A DNA stretch of 64,000 bases from Symbiodinium natans (GCA_905221605.1 CAJNDS010002728.1:1-64000), one strand, 5' to 3'. Shown: positions 34,541 to 45,472, numbered from the stretch's first letter. The notes: generated by a model from the letters alone, not told the origin. Numbers and translations: made by a program.

Positions 34541-35054
34541 TAGCCCCTGCCTTCCAGCGGGAGGCGCACGCTGGCCAAGTCAATCGAGACTTCCTGCTTG
34601 GCACCTGGCTTTCAGGGAGTGGCAGGGGGCGAGCTTTGGGAAACAACACGAGGGGTTTTTTGGTAGGATTTTATCTTTTGTTGTGGGTTTTTAGAAGGGG
34701 TTCAGAGGTTTAGGGCTTAGGGTAGACATGATTCTTGGCTCTTGGAAGCGAAGAGGGCGAGAATGGATCGTTATAGCAATCCCTACACCGTCCCATTCCC
34801 CACCCAGAACCAGTAGTCGCGTTTAGGCCCCCAAAAGCCCGACAATAACCCAGAACCCCGAAGCGCTGAAACCCTGAAACCCTGAAACCCTAAAAACCCT
34901 AAGTTCATGAACCCCAAAACAGCCCTAAGTTCTTCAGGGGCTCTTGGCGGCCGAGGCCCCAGCTGATGTTCATCTCGATCTCCATCGTGTCTCCCTGGCC
35001 ACGCACCGCGGGCGCGGGCTCCAGCCTTGGCTCCGCAGCTTCTGAGGCTGTTGA

Positions 35055-35168
35055 GGATTTAGGGTTTAGGGCTTAGGGTTTAGAGGGTTTAGGGTTTAGA
35101 GGGTTTAGGGTTTAGAGGGTTTAGAGGGTTTAGGGTTAAGGGTTTAGGGTTGAGGGCTAAGGGTCTGG
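35055..35168 (+). repeat. (TTTAGGG)n array with AGAGGG variants
   Basis: G-strand units alternating with GTTTAGAGGG, suggesting local duplication of a dimer or trimer unit. Confidence 0.9.
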
Positions 35169-35468
35169 GTGTTGAGGCTGTTTAGGGTGTTCAGGACTGA
35201 GGGGGCTTTCGGATCCTGCTAAATTAATTGCTCCAAAGCCACATTACCTCAAAATTCCCCTACTGGCCGATGCCTTCCATCGTGCCTGTTCAACATGTGC
35301 TTGTACAAGTCTGCATGTGAATAATTCGGAGTTGATGCATTGTATTCCTGCGATCTAATCTGATAGGCTCGCGCGACGGACGGAAATATCGGTTTAGAAA
35401 AGCCAGATCGCTCCCTGTGCACTTTGCAGCAGTCCTTCTGCGCGCGCCACTCCTACGCGTTAACACTG

Positions 35469-35774
35469 TTAGATGCTAGAGCTTGCAGCTTGCGTAAGTG
35501 TGCACTCGTGAGGCCGGCTCCTCGACACCCAAAACTTCTCCTTCACATCACTTGGCCCAGCAGTTTTGCTTTCATAAGGTGTACATGCACATTCTGCGAA
35601 AGGCATCTGCGCACGCAGGGTACCCTTCTCATCACAATGGCGAAATAGGTCATGAAAAGCCTGAAGCCTAACTGACACAAACACAATTGCTGCGAGACCG
35701 GAAACCGATCGCAGGTCTTGAAGGCTTTCTCGGCAAGAGACAAAATCTAGGGTTCTTAAGGGAGGGGGCTTCAT
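35469..35774 (-). CDS. Possible exon, unknown
   Basis: The minus-strand frame reads LQDLRSVSGLAAIVFVSVRL, AFHDLFRHCDEKGTLRAQMP and CTPYESKTAGPSDVKEKFWV. The amino-acid pattern is protein-like, but no family is recognised and splice limits are unclear. Confidence 0.3.
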   Translation of the reverse strand: MKPPPLRTLDFVSCRESLQDLRSVSGLAAIVFVSVRLQAFHDLFRHCDEKGTLRAQMPFAECACTPYESKTAGPSDVKEKFWVSRSRPHECTLTQAASSSI

Positions 35775-36229
35775 CGGAACCCTAAACCCTAAACCCGCCC
35801 ACCGGGTAGGGTACCAGGGAACCTTGGGGAAGCTCAGAGAGCCTTAGCGAGTAGTGGGGAGTATTGGGACCCTTGGGTTACATACCCCCTTTGAACCGTC
35901 CCTTAAGAACCCTAGAAACGACATGCTACTTGTATCATGGAACCAACGGAGAAGGCATCCCACAGCAAACCGGCTGCCTACAACAACTATACGGTTAGAC
36001 TATTGTCGGTTCTGGAAAACTGCCAAACTGCCACCGGCCGACCGAAAGCGAAAGGGAACAGAGGTTTCCAAGGAAAAACCATGGAAATAGACAACAAAAA
36101 GGCCCTACCCCCCCCCCCCCCCCCCGCGCCAAAAGAAAAAAAACCTCCCGAAACTTCGGGTTCAAGGCAGCTTTAGGCAAAACCCTAAGCCCTAACAAGC
36201 TTCTGTTTCAAAACCCTGGCCATTGCAAG

Positions 36230-38100
36230 ACAACCCTACACCGTAAACCCTTCATGGAAGCAAGTATGATCATCACAGGAAGGCATGGAGCTGTTGGGTC
36301 CGTGTGTACACGGACCTCCTTACCGTGAATGCCTGAAAGCTGGAGGCACCTAAACCCTAAACCCTAAACCCTAGATCGAAACCCTGAAGCCAGAAAAGCC
36401 TCAAGCCATATAAGCGTCGAGCCTCTGAACCCCCAACCCCAACCAACCCCCCCACCCCTTACCCCCCCAACCACACCCCCAAACCCTAAACCCTAAGCCT
36501 TGTAAGCCTTAAGCCTCTGAACCCCCCACCGCCCCCCAAACCCCACCCACACACACACCCCGAGAGCCGAGCAGCTGTGAGACAAAGGCCGAGGAAAGGT
36601 CGAAGCCGATCGGCTCCTGGTGTTTAGGGTTTAGGGTTTAGGGGGGGGGGGGGGGGGTTGTCGAACTTTTGAAGCTTGGGGTTTTAGAGGGTTCTACAGG
36701 GCGTTATACAGTAGGCTTTTTTCTCTTCAGGTTTTTACAGGCTTCTGAAGGTCTTGAACTTTTTAAAAAATCTTTTTCGGGTTTCAACATGCCGCAGCAG
36801 GGTGAATGCCCAGCATCCTCAAGGTTTACCTCCTGAGCTACCGAGCTCCGAATCCTGAACTAAAGCCCTGAACCTTAAACCCGAAACCCCCTCAACCCCT
36901 GCGCTTTTTAGGGCTCTGAACCCGTAAACCCTAAACCCCTAAACCCTACAGCTACACCCCTAATCCTAAACCCCTAAACCCCTAATCCCTAAACCCCTAA
37001 ACCCTAAACGCCAAAACCCCTAAACCCTCAAACCCTCAACCCCAAGGGACTCAAGGAGGGACCCTTACAGGGGACCTTTGGGGCAGTGTAGGGGCTCATT
37101 AGGGGCTACTTAGGTATAAACCCTAAACCCTAAACCCTATTCCTTGATAGTCTGCCCTTTGCGCAACCCTACGTTGTGCGCAGGACTGAGTCCATTCTAG
37201 AAGAAAAGGGTGTAGGGGCTGGGGGCTTTAGGGTTGAGGGTTCAGGGTTTAGAGTTTAGGGTTTAGAGTTTCGGGCTAAAGGTGTACAGGAGGCTTTGGG
37301 CTTAGTTACGGTTCAGGGGTTAGGGTTTGGTTAAAATGCCGCCTTCGCTCGGATCCAGAGCGTGGAGGCAGACTGCACCGTGAAGAAGCCTGACGCTGAA
37401 ATCTTGGGTTTCCCTACTACCCCCCTCTATACTAGCGTCCCCCCCGAGTAGTGGGGTTTAGGGCTTAGGGTTCCTAATTTGTACCACTAGTCAAGCACGT
37501 CATCCGTGTCAAACACCTCCTGCAGCCCCGTCATGCCACTATACTGAACTTGGAGCCCTAGCTAAAATTTCAATTTTTACGCTGTTTCTTGGGCATTATG
37601 GTACCCAATACATGTAAATCATTGCCAAGTATCCCCATCATGTTCTGTAGGATGCGTGAGGGTTTCTAAGCGCGGGGCCCTTCACGGAAAGCAGCACAAT
37701 CTCTCTCGTTCGGTGCAACAGCAGCTGACATGAAACAGGCGCCCAAGGGTTTAGAGTTTAGGGTTTGGGGTTTAGAGTTTCGGGTTTCATCAGACACCTC
37801 CCGACCCTAATGTTCTAAAGTCACCGTAGTACCCCCGAACTATACAGTATTCTACTTCTAACTTATACCTGTCATACCTACAGGTCCCTACAATATGAGG
37901 CCCCTTTTGTGTGGGGCTTGAGCTTTGGATAAAGGGGACGGGATTCAAACCGCCAGACTTCTCCGGGTTCTGAACCCTAAACCGTCTAAAACCTCTAAAC
38001 CCTTTAAACCCCCTAAACCATGAACCCTAAAACCTAAACCCTCCAAACCTTAAACCCTAAAGCCTAAACCCTAGACCCTGCACCCATGCCCTGAACTAGT
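36230..38100. other. Telomere-repeat mosaic, no gene seen
   Basis: CCCTAAA runs at 36350-36374, 36480-36500 and 36918-37040; TTTAGGG runs at 36622-36640 and 37225-37275. Poly-G at 36641-36657. An incomplete inverted structure lies at 37548-37625, ending near TTGCCAAG. Confidence 0.5.
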
Positions 38101-38220
38101 TCATGGTTGGGATAATATTAAACATTTCAATTTTAAGACCCTACTGGGTTTAAGTACCCTTAAATATGTGAAATGGTACCCAACAATGACCAAGTTAAGG
38201 CCCCCCCCCCCCCCCCCTCC

Positions 38221-38257
38221 AAACCTTTAAACCCTAAACCCTAAACCCTAAACCCTG
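38221..38257 (-). repeat. (CCCTAAA)n tract
   Basis: Five C-strand units after a run of C. Confidence 0.9.
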
Positions 38258-38342
38258 CACACATGCCCTTAAGACCCCCACTGAGGCGCAGGGAGGTGAT
38301 GGCTCCCCCGGCTCGCTGGGTGCCCGTGAGGGAAATGTTCAC
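38258..38342 (-). other. Telomere-flanked coding-like island
   Basis: On the minus strand it reads VNISLTGTQRAGGAITSLRL then SGGLKGMCAG. Upstream is a CTAAACCCTCAACCTCCCCCC tract ending CTAGAG; downstream GTGCAGG/GTTTAGGG. Polypyrimidine plus AG before it and GTTTAGGG after it fit intron ends. Confidence 0.4.
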
Positions 38343-38520
38343 CTCTAGCGTTGAGGGGGGAGGTTGAGGGTTTAGCATTTAGGGGTTTTAGGGGTTTTTG
38401 GTGTTTTGGGGGTTTTAGGGGTTTAGGGTTTAGGGTTTAGGGTTGGGGTTTTAGGGGTTTTGGGGTTAGGGGTTTTCGGTTTAAGGGGTTCAGGGTTCAG
38501 GGTTTAAAGGGCTAGGGGAG
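38343..38520 (+). repeat. Degenerate (TTTAGGG)n / GGGGTTTT array
   Basis: G-strand units drifting to TTTTAGGGG and TTTTGGGG. Confidence 0.85.
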
Positions 38521-39004
38521 AGACACTAAACCGTAGTTAGAGGCAGATGCCCTACGCCTTGCTAGAGGCGCGTTACACTAGCAAGGAGTCAGGTACACCA
38601 CGAAAAAGTGCGACTAAGGCGTTGAAAAAATATCCCCGACACTACGCAAAGTCGGAAGCCCAAACCCAACAAACTTGGCACTCAACTTCACAAGGTCTGG
38701 CGCAATTCCTTGAGGGGCGACAATGTAGTGGTGGAGGAGCACCCTAAACTTCTAACGTTCACATACAACTTTAAGCCCCATAGGCCTATAGACCCGAACC
38801 TACACTCTAAACCTCCCCTTGCAATCCTCCCTGAACTAGACCCTAAACCCTGAACCCTAACCCTTGAACCCTCACACCTAGGTAAACCCTAAACCCCCTA
38901 AAACCCCTAAACCCCCTGAGCTTCCAGCGCTGCTGAGCTGCGGCCGGATGCCGTAGGCCTACCAGAATGGTCTTGAACTATGGACCTCTGTTGTGCCTTC
39001 TAAT

Positions 39005-39127
39005 TCGGGGTTTAGGGTTAGGGTTTAGGGTTAGGGTTTAGGGTTTAGGGTTTAGGGTTTAGGGTTTAGGGTTTAGGGTTTAGGGTTTAGGGTTTAGGGT
39101 TGAGGGTTTAGGGTTTAGGGTTTAGGG
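39005..39127 (+). repeat. (TTTAGGG)n array
   Basis: About 17 G-strand units, nearly perfect. It faces a C-strand array 110 bp to the right. Confidence 0.97.
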
Positions 39128-39236
39128 CTGTCGGTTCTTCGGCAACCACCCTACTTGGCAGCAGCTTTGTGCGCCGACCCTTCGACACGCGCCGTCATTC
39201 CGGAGAGCTTGAGCTACGGTTGAGTGCTCGGGCCCC

Positions 39237-39292
39237 CCTAAACCCTAAACCCTAAACCCTAAACCCTAAACCCTAAACCCTAAACCCTAAAC
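39237..39292 (-). repeat. (CCCTAAA)n array facing the preceding one
   Basis: Eight perfect C-strand units followed by CCGCAG. With 39005-39127 it makes a G-then-C arrangement that can pair as a hairpin. Confidence 0.97.
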
Positions 39293-39299
39293 CGCAGAA

Positions 39300-39960
39300 A
39301 AGCCCCGTCTTCACCGAAAACAAGCCCCATACCAAAGAGTTGCTTGTTTAAACCCTGTCATCCCGTACACGTGCCCTGTTTATAGGTCCATCCTCGTAAA
39401 CCCCTAAATCCGAAACCGGCTAAGCCTTAACCCCAAATATCTACACCCTCCTAAGCTCTAAGCCCTTAACCTTAAACCCAAACAAGACGCAAAACAAAAG
39501 AAAGCACGGCCCCAGCCAAAACAAAGGAAACCTCGACCAGGCGGCTGCCGCGGACCTCAGCGAACTCCAACTCTGAGTGGAAGGTTCAGGGTTTGGGGTT
39601 TTAGTGGTTTAAAGGTTTAGGGGTTTAGGGGTTTACGGGTTTAAGGGGTTTACGGGGTTTAGGGTTTTGGCCTCTCGCTGCCCAGCGGCAATAAATACTA
39701 CGTGGAGATGTTTAGGGTTTAGGGTTTGGGGTTCCGGATCGAGCAGTTTTATGGTAAAGCTTTATTTACGGCTCTGATATAACACCCAGCCACCCAGCAC
39801 AATATTGAGCAAGCTAAAAGCGGCCAAATTCGGAAAATGCAGCGGCCAAATTCGGAAATTCAAATTCAACTAAGGTTTAAATTTTTATGGTAGAGAGGGT
39901 TTAGGGTTTAGGGATTAGGGTTTCGGACTTAGGGGTTAGGGTTGAGGGTTTAGGGGGCGG
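39300..39960. other. Mosaic spacer with no gene seen
   Basis: Degenerate heptamers at 39585-39670, 39710-39732 and 39898-39960. A short direct repeat GCGGCCAAATTCGGAAA occurs at 39819 and 39842. Confidence 0.5.
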
Positions 39961-40268
39961 CATGTCACGCCAGTGCTGGAGGTCGTTCTGGGGCTAAAAC
40001 TTGAAATTTGTCTGTGCTTATTTGTTTGATGCTTTTTGTTGTGCATGTCTTTCTCTATGTTTCCTTCTTCTTCTTCTTGCGTGCGCTTTGAGGCCCCCCC
40101 TCCTCCCCCCCCCCCCCCCGGGCAAAAAAAACAAAACAAAACAAAAATCTCGACGGCCAAGCGGGTCCGAGCGCAGTCATTGGCTTGCCTCGGTCTCGAG
40201 GACTTGGGCTGGGTGTGTCCCCAGGTTTTAGAGGAGGTCGGTATTGTTCCCCAGTCCCCATTTACTAC

Positions 40269-40269
<1 letters not shown>

Positions 40270-40347
<78 letters not shown>

Positions 40348-40407
40348 CTCCCTCCCTCCATCCCTCTCCCTCTCTTCCCTCCCTCTCTCTCCCTCTTTCT
40401 TCTTCTC

Positions 40408-40498
<91 letters not shown>

Positions 40499-40560
40499 CG
40501 CTCGCTCGCTCGCACGCTCGCGCTCACTCCCTTTCTTTCTCTTTCTTCACTCGCCTCTGT
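40270..40560 (+). repeat. Long (CT)n polypyrimidine tract
   Basis: Two long CT blocks (about 40270-40342 and 40410-40496) separated by CCCTCCCTCC-type units and followed by CTCGCTCG. Frames on both strands are microsatellite translation. Confidence 0.95.
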
Positions 40561-40889
40561 ACATCCTAACTGCTACACTGCACTATAAATTTGTGAAGAA
40601 CATCCCTCGACATTTATCAGGACACTTTGATTGCAGCAGATCCCGAAACACCGCACCAATATGAAGCTAAGCTGCTGTGTTTGCGTTTGCTCGGCTTTGG
40701 CTTCGATGTGACATAAGCTGCGTCCAGCGGAACCCTCGGAGGCGGCAACGGCCTTGGCCGTGCCACTGTGCAGGATGCACCGGCCAGGTCGAGGCAGAAA
40801 CCCTTCAAGAAGAAAGCTCTGCAGCCACAACCTGCGTTCAAACGCGGCTGCTTCAACATTGGCGATGCCAGGCCTGGATTTTTACGCCC

Positions 40890-41100
40890 AGAATGCTTGG
40901 AGTCCTGTGTCTGACTTCTTCGGCACGGAACTAGCAGGGGAAGCGCCTTGAATGCTCTTGCCGACCGACTCCAGATCTTTGTCCTTGCCCCTGACCTTCT
41001 CCGCCGTGTCGTTGGCGTTGACAACCTGATACATACGCTTCACGCCTTCGTGAGCCAAAAAGAATATCCGCGAGGAGCCGGTTCCAATGGCAATAAAGCC
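40890..41100 (-). CDS. Possible exon of a minus-strand gene
   Basis: One minus-strand frame reads FFLAHEGVKRMYQVVNANDT, AEKVRGKDKDLESVGKSIQG and ASPASSVPKKSDTG. It lies in the same orientation as the better-supported exons at 41402-41566 and 42350-42783, so all may belong to one gene. No family recognised. Confidence 0.35.
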
Positions 41101-41401
41101 AGTCGGATTCTTGCTCCAAGTGGTTACTTAAATATTCATGAGCTAGCAAGAGGGAGAGAGATAGGCAGTGCCCTGTCTGAGACCGAGTTGCATTCCACTG
41201 TGCTGGAGCACTGTGGCTTCCTTTTGGGTGCGTTGTCGTATGCCAGTTGTTCGATACCAGTAGGCGTTGGCCGTTCCACGGTCGATAGCCTGGACAGTGC
41301 CGGAAAGCACACCCGAAAACCGGCCGAACGTTACCATAGCTTGACAACTCTCAACATTTTCAAGTCAGGAAAGTATCGCTTAAAACTTGTATAAGGTTCC
41401 A

Positions 41402-41566
41402 GAGGAAGACCATCCATTGCTGTACTCGAGACTCCGAAACACGATTAGACTCGAGAGCGATTCCGTAAACGTCCAGGGCACTTAATCCCATGACATTGGC
41501 AGCGTGTACGGCCATGATCCCGCCATAGTCTTCCCCGCAATCCTTTTCGATTACGAGCAGAGCTAC
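41402..41566 (-). CDS. Probable exon of a minus-strand gene
   Basis: An uninterrupted minus-strand frame reads LVIEKDCGEDYGGIMAVHAA, NVMGLSALDVYGIALESNRV and SESRVQQWMVFLW. The composition is clearly protein-like. Splice limits are not fixed. Function unknown. Confidence 0.4.
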
Positions 41567-41774
41567 ACAGACCTTCGAACCTGGTTAGAGTCTTTGCTTG
41601 TTGCACGCCAATGCACACGTGCATCGGCTTGCCAAGTGTTGCCTGTGTCCCATGATACAATGCACGAGACCCAGGTTGAACTACAGATGCTGTGGCTCTA
41701 CTGCGAACAGCTTGCCCGCGTTCGCCGTGCATAAACAAATAGTGGGGAGGGCTGCCCAGCGATCTAAATTGTCA

Positions 41775-42054
41775 GCGGGGAAAAAGAGAAAGCAGAGAGA
41801 TAGGAAAGAGAAAGGAGAGAGAAAGGAAAGAGAAAGGAAAGCGAAAGGAAAGAGCAAAGAAAGAGAAAGAAAAGAGAAAGGAAAGAGAGAATACAGAGAA
41901 AGGAAAGCAAAGAGAAAGGAGAAATAAAGGAAAGAGAAAGGAAAGAGACAGGAAAGGAAAGGAAAAAGAAAGGAAAGAGAAAGGAAAGTGAAAGGAAAGC
42001 GAAAGGAAAGAGAAAGGAAAGAGAAAGGAAAGGGAAAGGAAAGAGAAAGGAACC
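41775..42054 (+). repeat. GAAAGGAAAGA purine minisatellite
   Basis: Tandem GAAAG and GAAAGGAAA units in a homopurine tract. The Lys/Glu/Arg frame is compositional. Confidence 0.95.
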
Positions 42055-42349
42055 CAAAGCGTCAGTGGCCAGTAGAGAGGTTTAACTCAGTAAACAATTG
42101 TTTAGCGCGTTCGATACACTTGAAACCTCCCCCCCTCCGTGACAAACCGCAACGCTCGAGGAAACAGCTAATCGCACAACTCAAGATTGCAAGTAGACTT
42201 GCATTCACAAGGATGCATTTTGGGACATTCTGCAAGCGAGGTTGCTCCTCTCAGTCGTCCTCCGGCGGGTCGTACATACCAGAAGACCTCGGAATTTGAC
42301 TTCTCAGATATGCTCATGTGTGTATTTACGAGTTTGAGGTGCTGACACT

Positions 42350-42783
42350 TCATCGTCGGAGGAGTCGTTGTTGGATGCAGTGGACCTGGAACGTGTAGTC
42401 AAGCACACAAAAACAAATAGTGCCGGACACATCCATCCTTCGAGTTCCTGACTCTGCGAGACGCACGAGGTTCACCTCCTCGTTGGCGTAAGCAGCCACG
42501 GTATCCTTCCAGGAGACTTCCCGGTCCTTGAAAAGCAGCTTCCAGCGACCACCTTGGAAGGCAGGCGAAAGTGAGCAAGGAGCAATTCAGAACTCATCGA
42601 GTACGAAGTCCCGCGCCTTTTCCCCACAACTCTTCGACGACCCGCTTCGCCACGTTGTACATGCGTGAGTTGTAGTGCGCCTTGTTAAAGGTTTAGTTGG
42701 AAATGATATATCAAGAACAGTTTTCCCCCACCTCTACTTGATGCTTGTGTCCGGACAAGAGCATGAAGGTCACCTTCTTTAGC
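42350..42783 (-). CDS. Partial spliced gene, unknown, three exons visible
   Basis: Exons 42783-42732, 42680-42605 and 42552-42350 join in frame across two short introns. Intron 42731-42681 (51 nt) runs GTGGGG to ACAAG; intron 42604-42553 (52 nt) runs GTACTC to CCAAG, both followed by G. The product reads LKKVTFMLLSGHKHQVE, then AHYNSRMYNVAKRVVEELWG, then GRWKLLFKDREVSWKDTVAA and YANEEVNLVRLAESGTRR. It ends at a TGA at 42350, unless a further splice lies before it. An earlier exon is expected, because exon 1 begins in phase 1 after an AG at 42784. The LLSG...WKLLFKDREVSW...ANEEVNLVRL texture recalls ubiquitin-like folds, but that is only an impression. Confidence 0.5.
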
Positions 42784-43162
42784 CTTGTGAGAAGCGCCGT
42801 TGCAGGACACAGTCTGAGAAGCGAAAAGAAAACTAAGGTCCCTGCCCTTTTTTACTCTTGACGATGCTCTTTGTCATCGTCGTGGAAAAGGCAATTATGG
42901 TTCGACACGCACTGTAAGATTCTGCGCTGCATGGAATGTATGCTGGCGTGTGGCACAGTTTTGTCGGCAGTGTGCATATTCTCCTTCTGCAAGCAATGAG
43001 CGGCAACAGATTTGAGCTGGAAAGCTGCCATGTCTGAAACGTCACATGCCAATGCAAGTGTGCAGCAGCAAGATTGAAGGACAATGCATGTTTAGAGCAT
43101 GAGTTTGTCTACATTAAAGTTTAGTGTTTTAAAAAATCAGATGAGAGTGCGCTGTGGCGATG

Positions 43163-43398
43163 GGGGGGGGGGAGGGGGGAGGGGGGGAGGGGGGAGGGGG
43201 GAGGGGGGGAGGAGGGGGGGGGAGGGGGGGGGGGGGGGGAGGGGGGGGAGGGGGGAGGGGGGCGGGGGGGAGGGGGGAGGGGGGGAGGGGGAGGGGGGAG
43301 GGGGGAGGGGGAGGGGGGAGGGGAGGAGGGGGGAGGGGAGGGGAGGGAGGGGGGAGGGAGGGAGGGGGGGGAGGGGGGGGCGGGGGGGGGGGGGGGGT
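43163..43398 (+). repeat. G-rich (GGGGGGA)n tract
   Basis: About 235 bp of G-runs separated by single A, rarely C. It gives poly-Gly or poly-Pro frames that are not genes. It could form many G-quadruplexes, and such a tract is likely error-prone in assembly. Confidence 0.95.
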
Positions 43399-43827
43399 TT
43401 CTTGAAACTTCATGTGAATCGCAAAAAAGGAGATTGGGTTTTTCAAGCGGGCGTTGCACCGGAACTGAGGTGCAGCTCATTTAGGTTTGCGTAGTAGCTG
43501 CATATAGCTGTCGGATGTAGAGAGAAAAGTATGGGTTTAGGGGTCTAGGGTCAGTGTAACTCTGAGTTGGAAGGAACTTGAAGGGTTTAGGGTTCACTAA
43601 GGTTTAAGATCGGAGATCCACGGTTTGGGAAGACTATGACTGCGAGGGTGCAGGGCAAACACGGGATGCAAGCCCTCCATCCGGAAACAACGGGGCTGCC
43701 CCGGACCGAAACGAAGGTTTAGTTGGGGCTGTTCGGGTTCAGGGCTTTAATGCCTTCTGTCGCTCTTAGGGTTTTGAGAGTTTCGGGGCTCAGGGTGCAA
43801 AAAATGTCTGTAGCTTTTGGGGGCTTA

Positions 43828-43995
43828 CTTGGAGGTTCAGGGTACTGATTAACCCAATGACAAGTGTACTCACAGCCCGATTATACGTAAACATATTAGG
43901 GCACTTGAGGGGCTTATAAGTGGGTTACAAGTACAGTTGCCCTAAACCCTAAACCCTAAACCCTAAACCCAAAATAGGTACCATGAACCTCCAAG
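43828..43995. mobile_element. Inverted-repeat MITE, family A, copy 5, with internal heptamers
   Basis: CTTGGAGGTTCAGGGTACTG to GTACCATGAACCTCCAAG, with TA outside both ends. After AAGTACAGTTG it holds 31 bp of perfect CCCTAAA units (43940-43970), where other copies have the ATAATTGGTTAATA segment. Confidence 0.9.
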
Positions 43996-44072
43996 TAGGG
44001 CTTCAGAAGGCTTAGGGTTTTAGAGCTTCGGAGTTTGGGGGCCTTCGGGTTGAACCCTTATCCAAACAACTG

Positions 44073-44177
44073 CTTAGGGTTTAGGGTTTCGGGTTTAGGG
44101 TGTAGGGTTTAGCTAACTCTAAACCCTAAACCCTAAACCCTAAACCCTAAACCCTAAACCCTAAACCCTAAACCCTA
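44073..44177. repeat. Back-to-back TTTAGGG and CCCTAAA arrays
   Basis: G-strand units (44073-44110) meet C-strand units (44117-44177) across AGCTAACT, a near-palindromic junction. Confidence 0.9.
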
Positions 44178-44312
44178 AGCCTTAGGGCATTAAGGCCTTG
44201 AACTCGAAAGCCCAAACTCTTCAACACAATTGCTCCCAACTTTCATCAAGATGCTATTCCAGCACGGAGGTGCGACACGGAGAACACGTTGTCCTGTCAC
44301 GACCGTCTCGTA

Positions 44313-44490
44313 CTTGGAGGTTCAGGGTACTTATAAACCCAAGAATAACTGTACTTATAACCCAGTTGTAGCCATTCTAGGGCACTTAAGGGGCCTATAA
44401 GTGGGCGATATGTGCAGCTATCCTAAACCCCAAACCCTAACCCTTGCAAGTGCAGTTCTAATTGGTTAATAAGTGCCATGAAGCTCAGAG
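44313..44490. mobile_element. Inverted-repeat MITE, family A, copy 6, with internal heptamers
   Basis: CTTGGAGGTTCAGGGTACTT to AGTGCCATGAAGCTCAGAG, TA outside both ends. A CCTAAACCCCAAACCCTAACCC insert (44422-44443) lies between GTGCAGCTAT and GTGCAGTTCTAATTGG, i.e. inside a partly duplicated stretch of the element. Confidence 0.85.
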
Positions 44491-44574
44491 TAGGCCGTGG
44501 CTCCTTTGGTGGCGCCTTTGGTTGACGGGATTCCGGATTCGATTGTGTAGGCCTTACGGGGTCGCGGGATTCAC

Positions 44575-44670
44575 CCTAAACCCGAAACCAACCCTAAACC
44601 CTAAATCCTAAACCCTGAAACCCCTAGACCCTAAACCCTAGACCCTAAACCCTAAACCTAATTAAACCCT
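44575..44670 (-). repeat. Degenerate (CCCTAAA)n tract
   Basis: C-strand units with CCCGAAA and CCCTAGA variants. Confidence 0.9.
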
Positions 44671-44879
44671 CAACCCTTAAGCCCTAAAGGCCCATGCCAT
44701 CTCCTCGAAAATTCCATCTGCATCACAACTGTTAGCATCTTGTTTTTCCTGGTGTCGTCATGGCAGGCGCCGGCCACCAAGATCCTACCTTAGGGTTTAG
44801 GGTTTAGGGTGGTTTAGGGCTTAGGGTTTAGGGTACCACTGGGTACCCTCTCCCGCCTCTGGAGGAAGCGACGTTGGGT

Positions 44880-45090
44880 GGAGAGCAGTGGCCTGCAGCG
44901 ACTCATTCGTGAGTATCGGGGTTTAGGGTTTCAGGGCTTACTGACTATAGGAGTTTGGGGCTTAGGGGTTTTAGATGGGGATTATAGGGTTTATCGGGAC
45001 TGTAGGATCTATAGAGTTTGTAGGGTTTATAAGGTTTGTAGGGTTCATAAGGTTTGTAGGGTTTACAGAGGGGTTTGATGTTTGAGGGTA
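44880..45090 (+). repeat. Degenerate GGGTTTATAAGGTTTGTA repeat
   Basis: Tandem-like units (TAGGGTTTATAAGGTTTGTAGGGTTCATAAGG) resembling those at 26810-26935. The open frame is repeat-derived. Confidence 0.6.
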
Positions 45091-45178
45091 TTCATGGGAT
45101 TGCCAGCTACCCCCCCTCTATACTACCCCCCCCCCCCCCCCCCCTCGGCTAGGTCCACCCTGAACCCTGAACCCTGAA

Positions 45179-45183
45179 CCCCA
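45179..45183. repeat. Target site duplication CCCCA, left
   Basis: Identical to 54030-54034, directly outside the LTRs. Confidence 0.9.
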
Positions 45184-45472
45184 TACGGGGGCAACCGAAA
45201 GGGGACCAACCAGGGTATCAACCCTCAACAGTTGCCTGAATGAATTCCCCAGAACGAACCAGAAAGACAAACACACAGGGTTAAAGTTCACCAGGTCAAA
45301 GGAAGGGGCACCCTTACACAGGTAGAGGGGCACTAACCCAACCCTCACTCCCAAACACGGACTTTTTTCTTTGGACGGATTGGCCATCCTTGAGCCAGAA
45401 AGGTTACCGGGTTCATTGACCCCTTATCCTTCAACACCAACTCTTTTCCACAATACAAACTGCAGCTCCGCA
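45184..45472 (-). repeat. 3' LTR
   Basis: 289 bp. It matches 53741-54029 except at three sites. On the coding strand it begins TGCGGAGCTG. Confidence 0.95.

Noticed and set aside
40036-40588. Ser/Leu and Arg/Glu repeat ORFs around the CT tract
   Set aside because: Open only because the (CT)n repeat has no stop in any frame.
41598-42057. Lys/Glu/Arg-rich and Phe/Leu/Ser-rich ORFs
   Set aside because: Translation of the GAAAG minisatellite on both strands.
43099-43494. Gly-rich and Pro-rich ORFs
   Set aside because: Translation of the (GGGGGGA)n tract.
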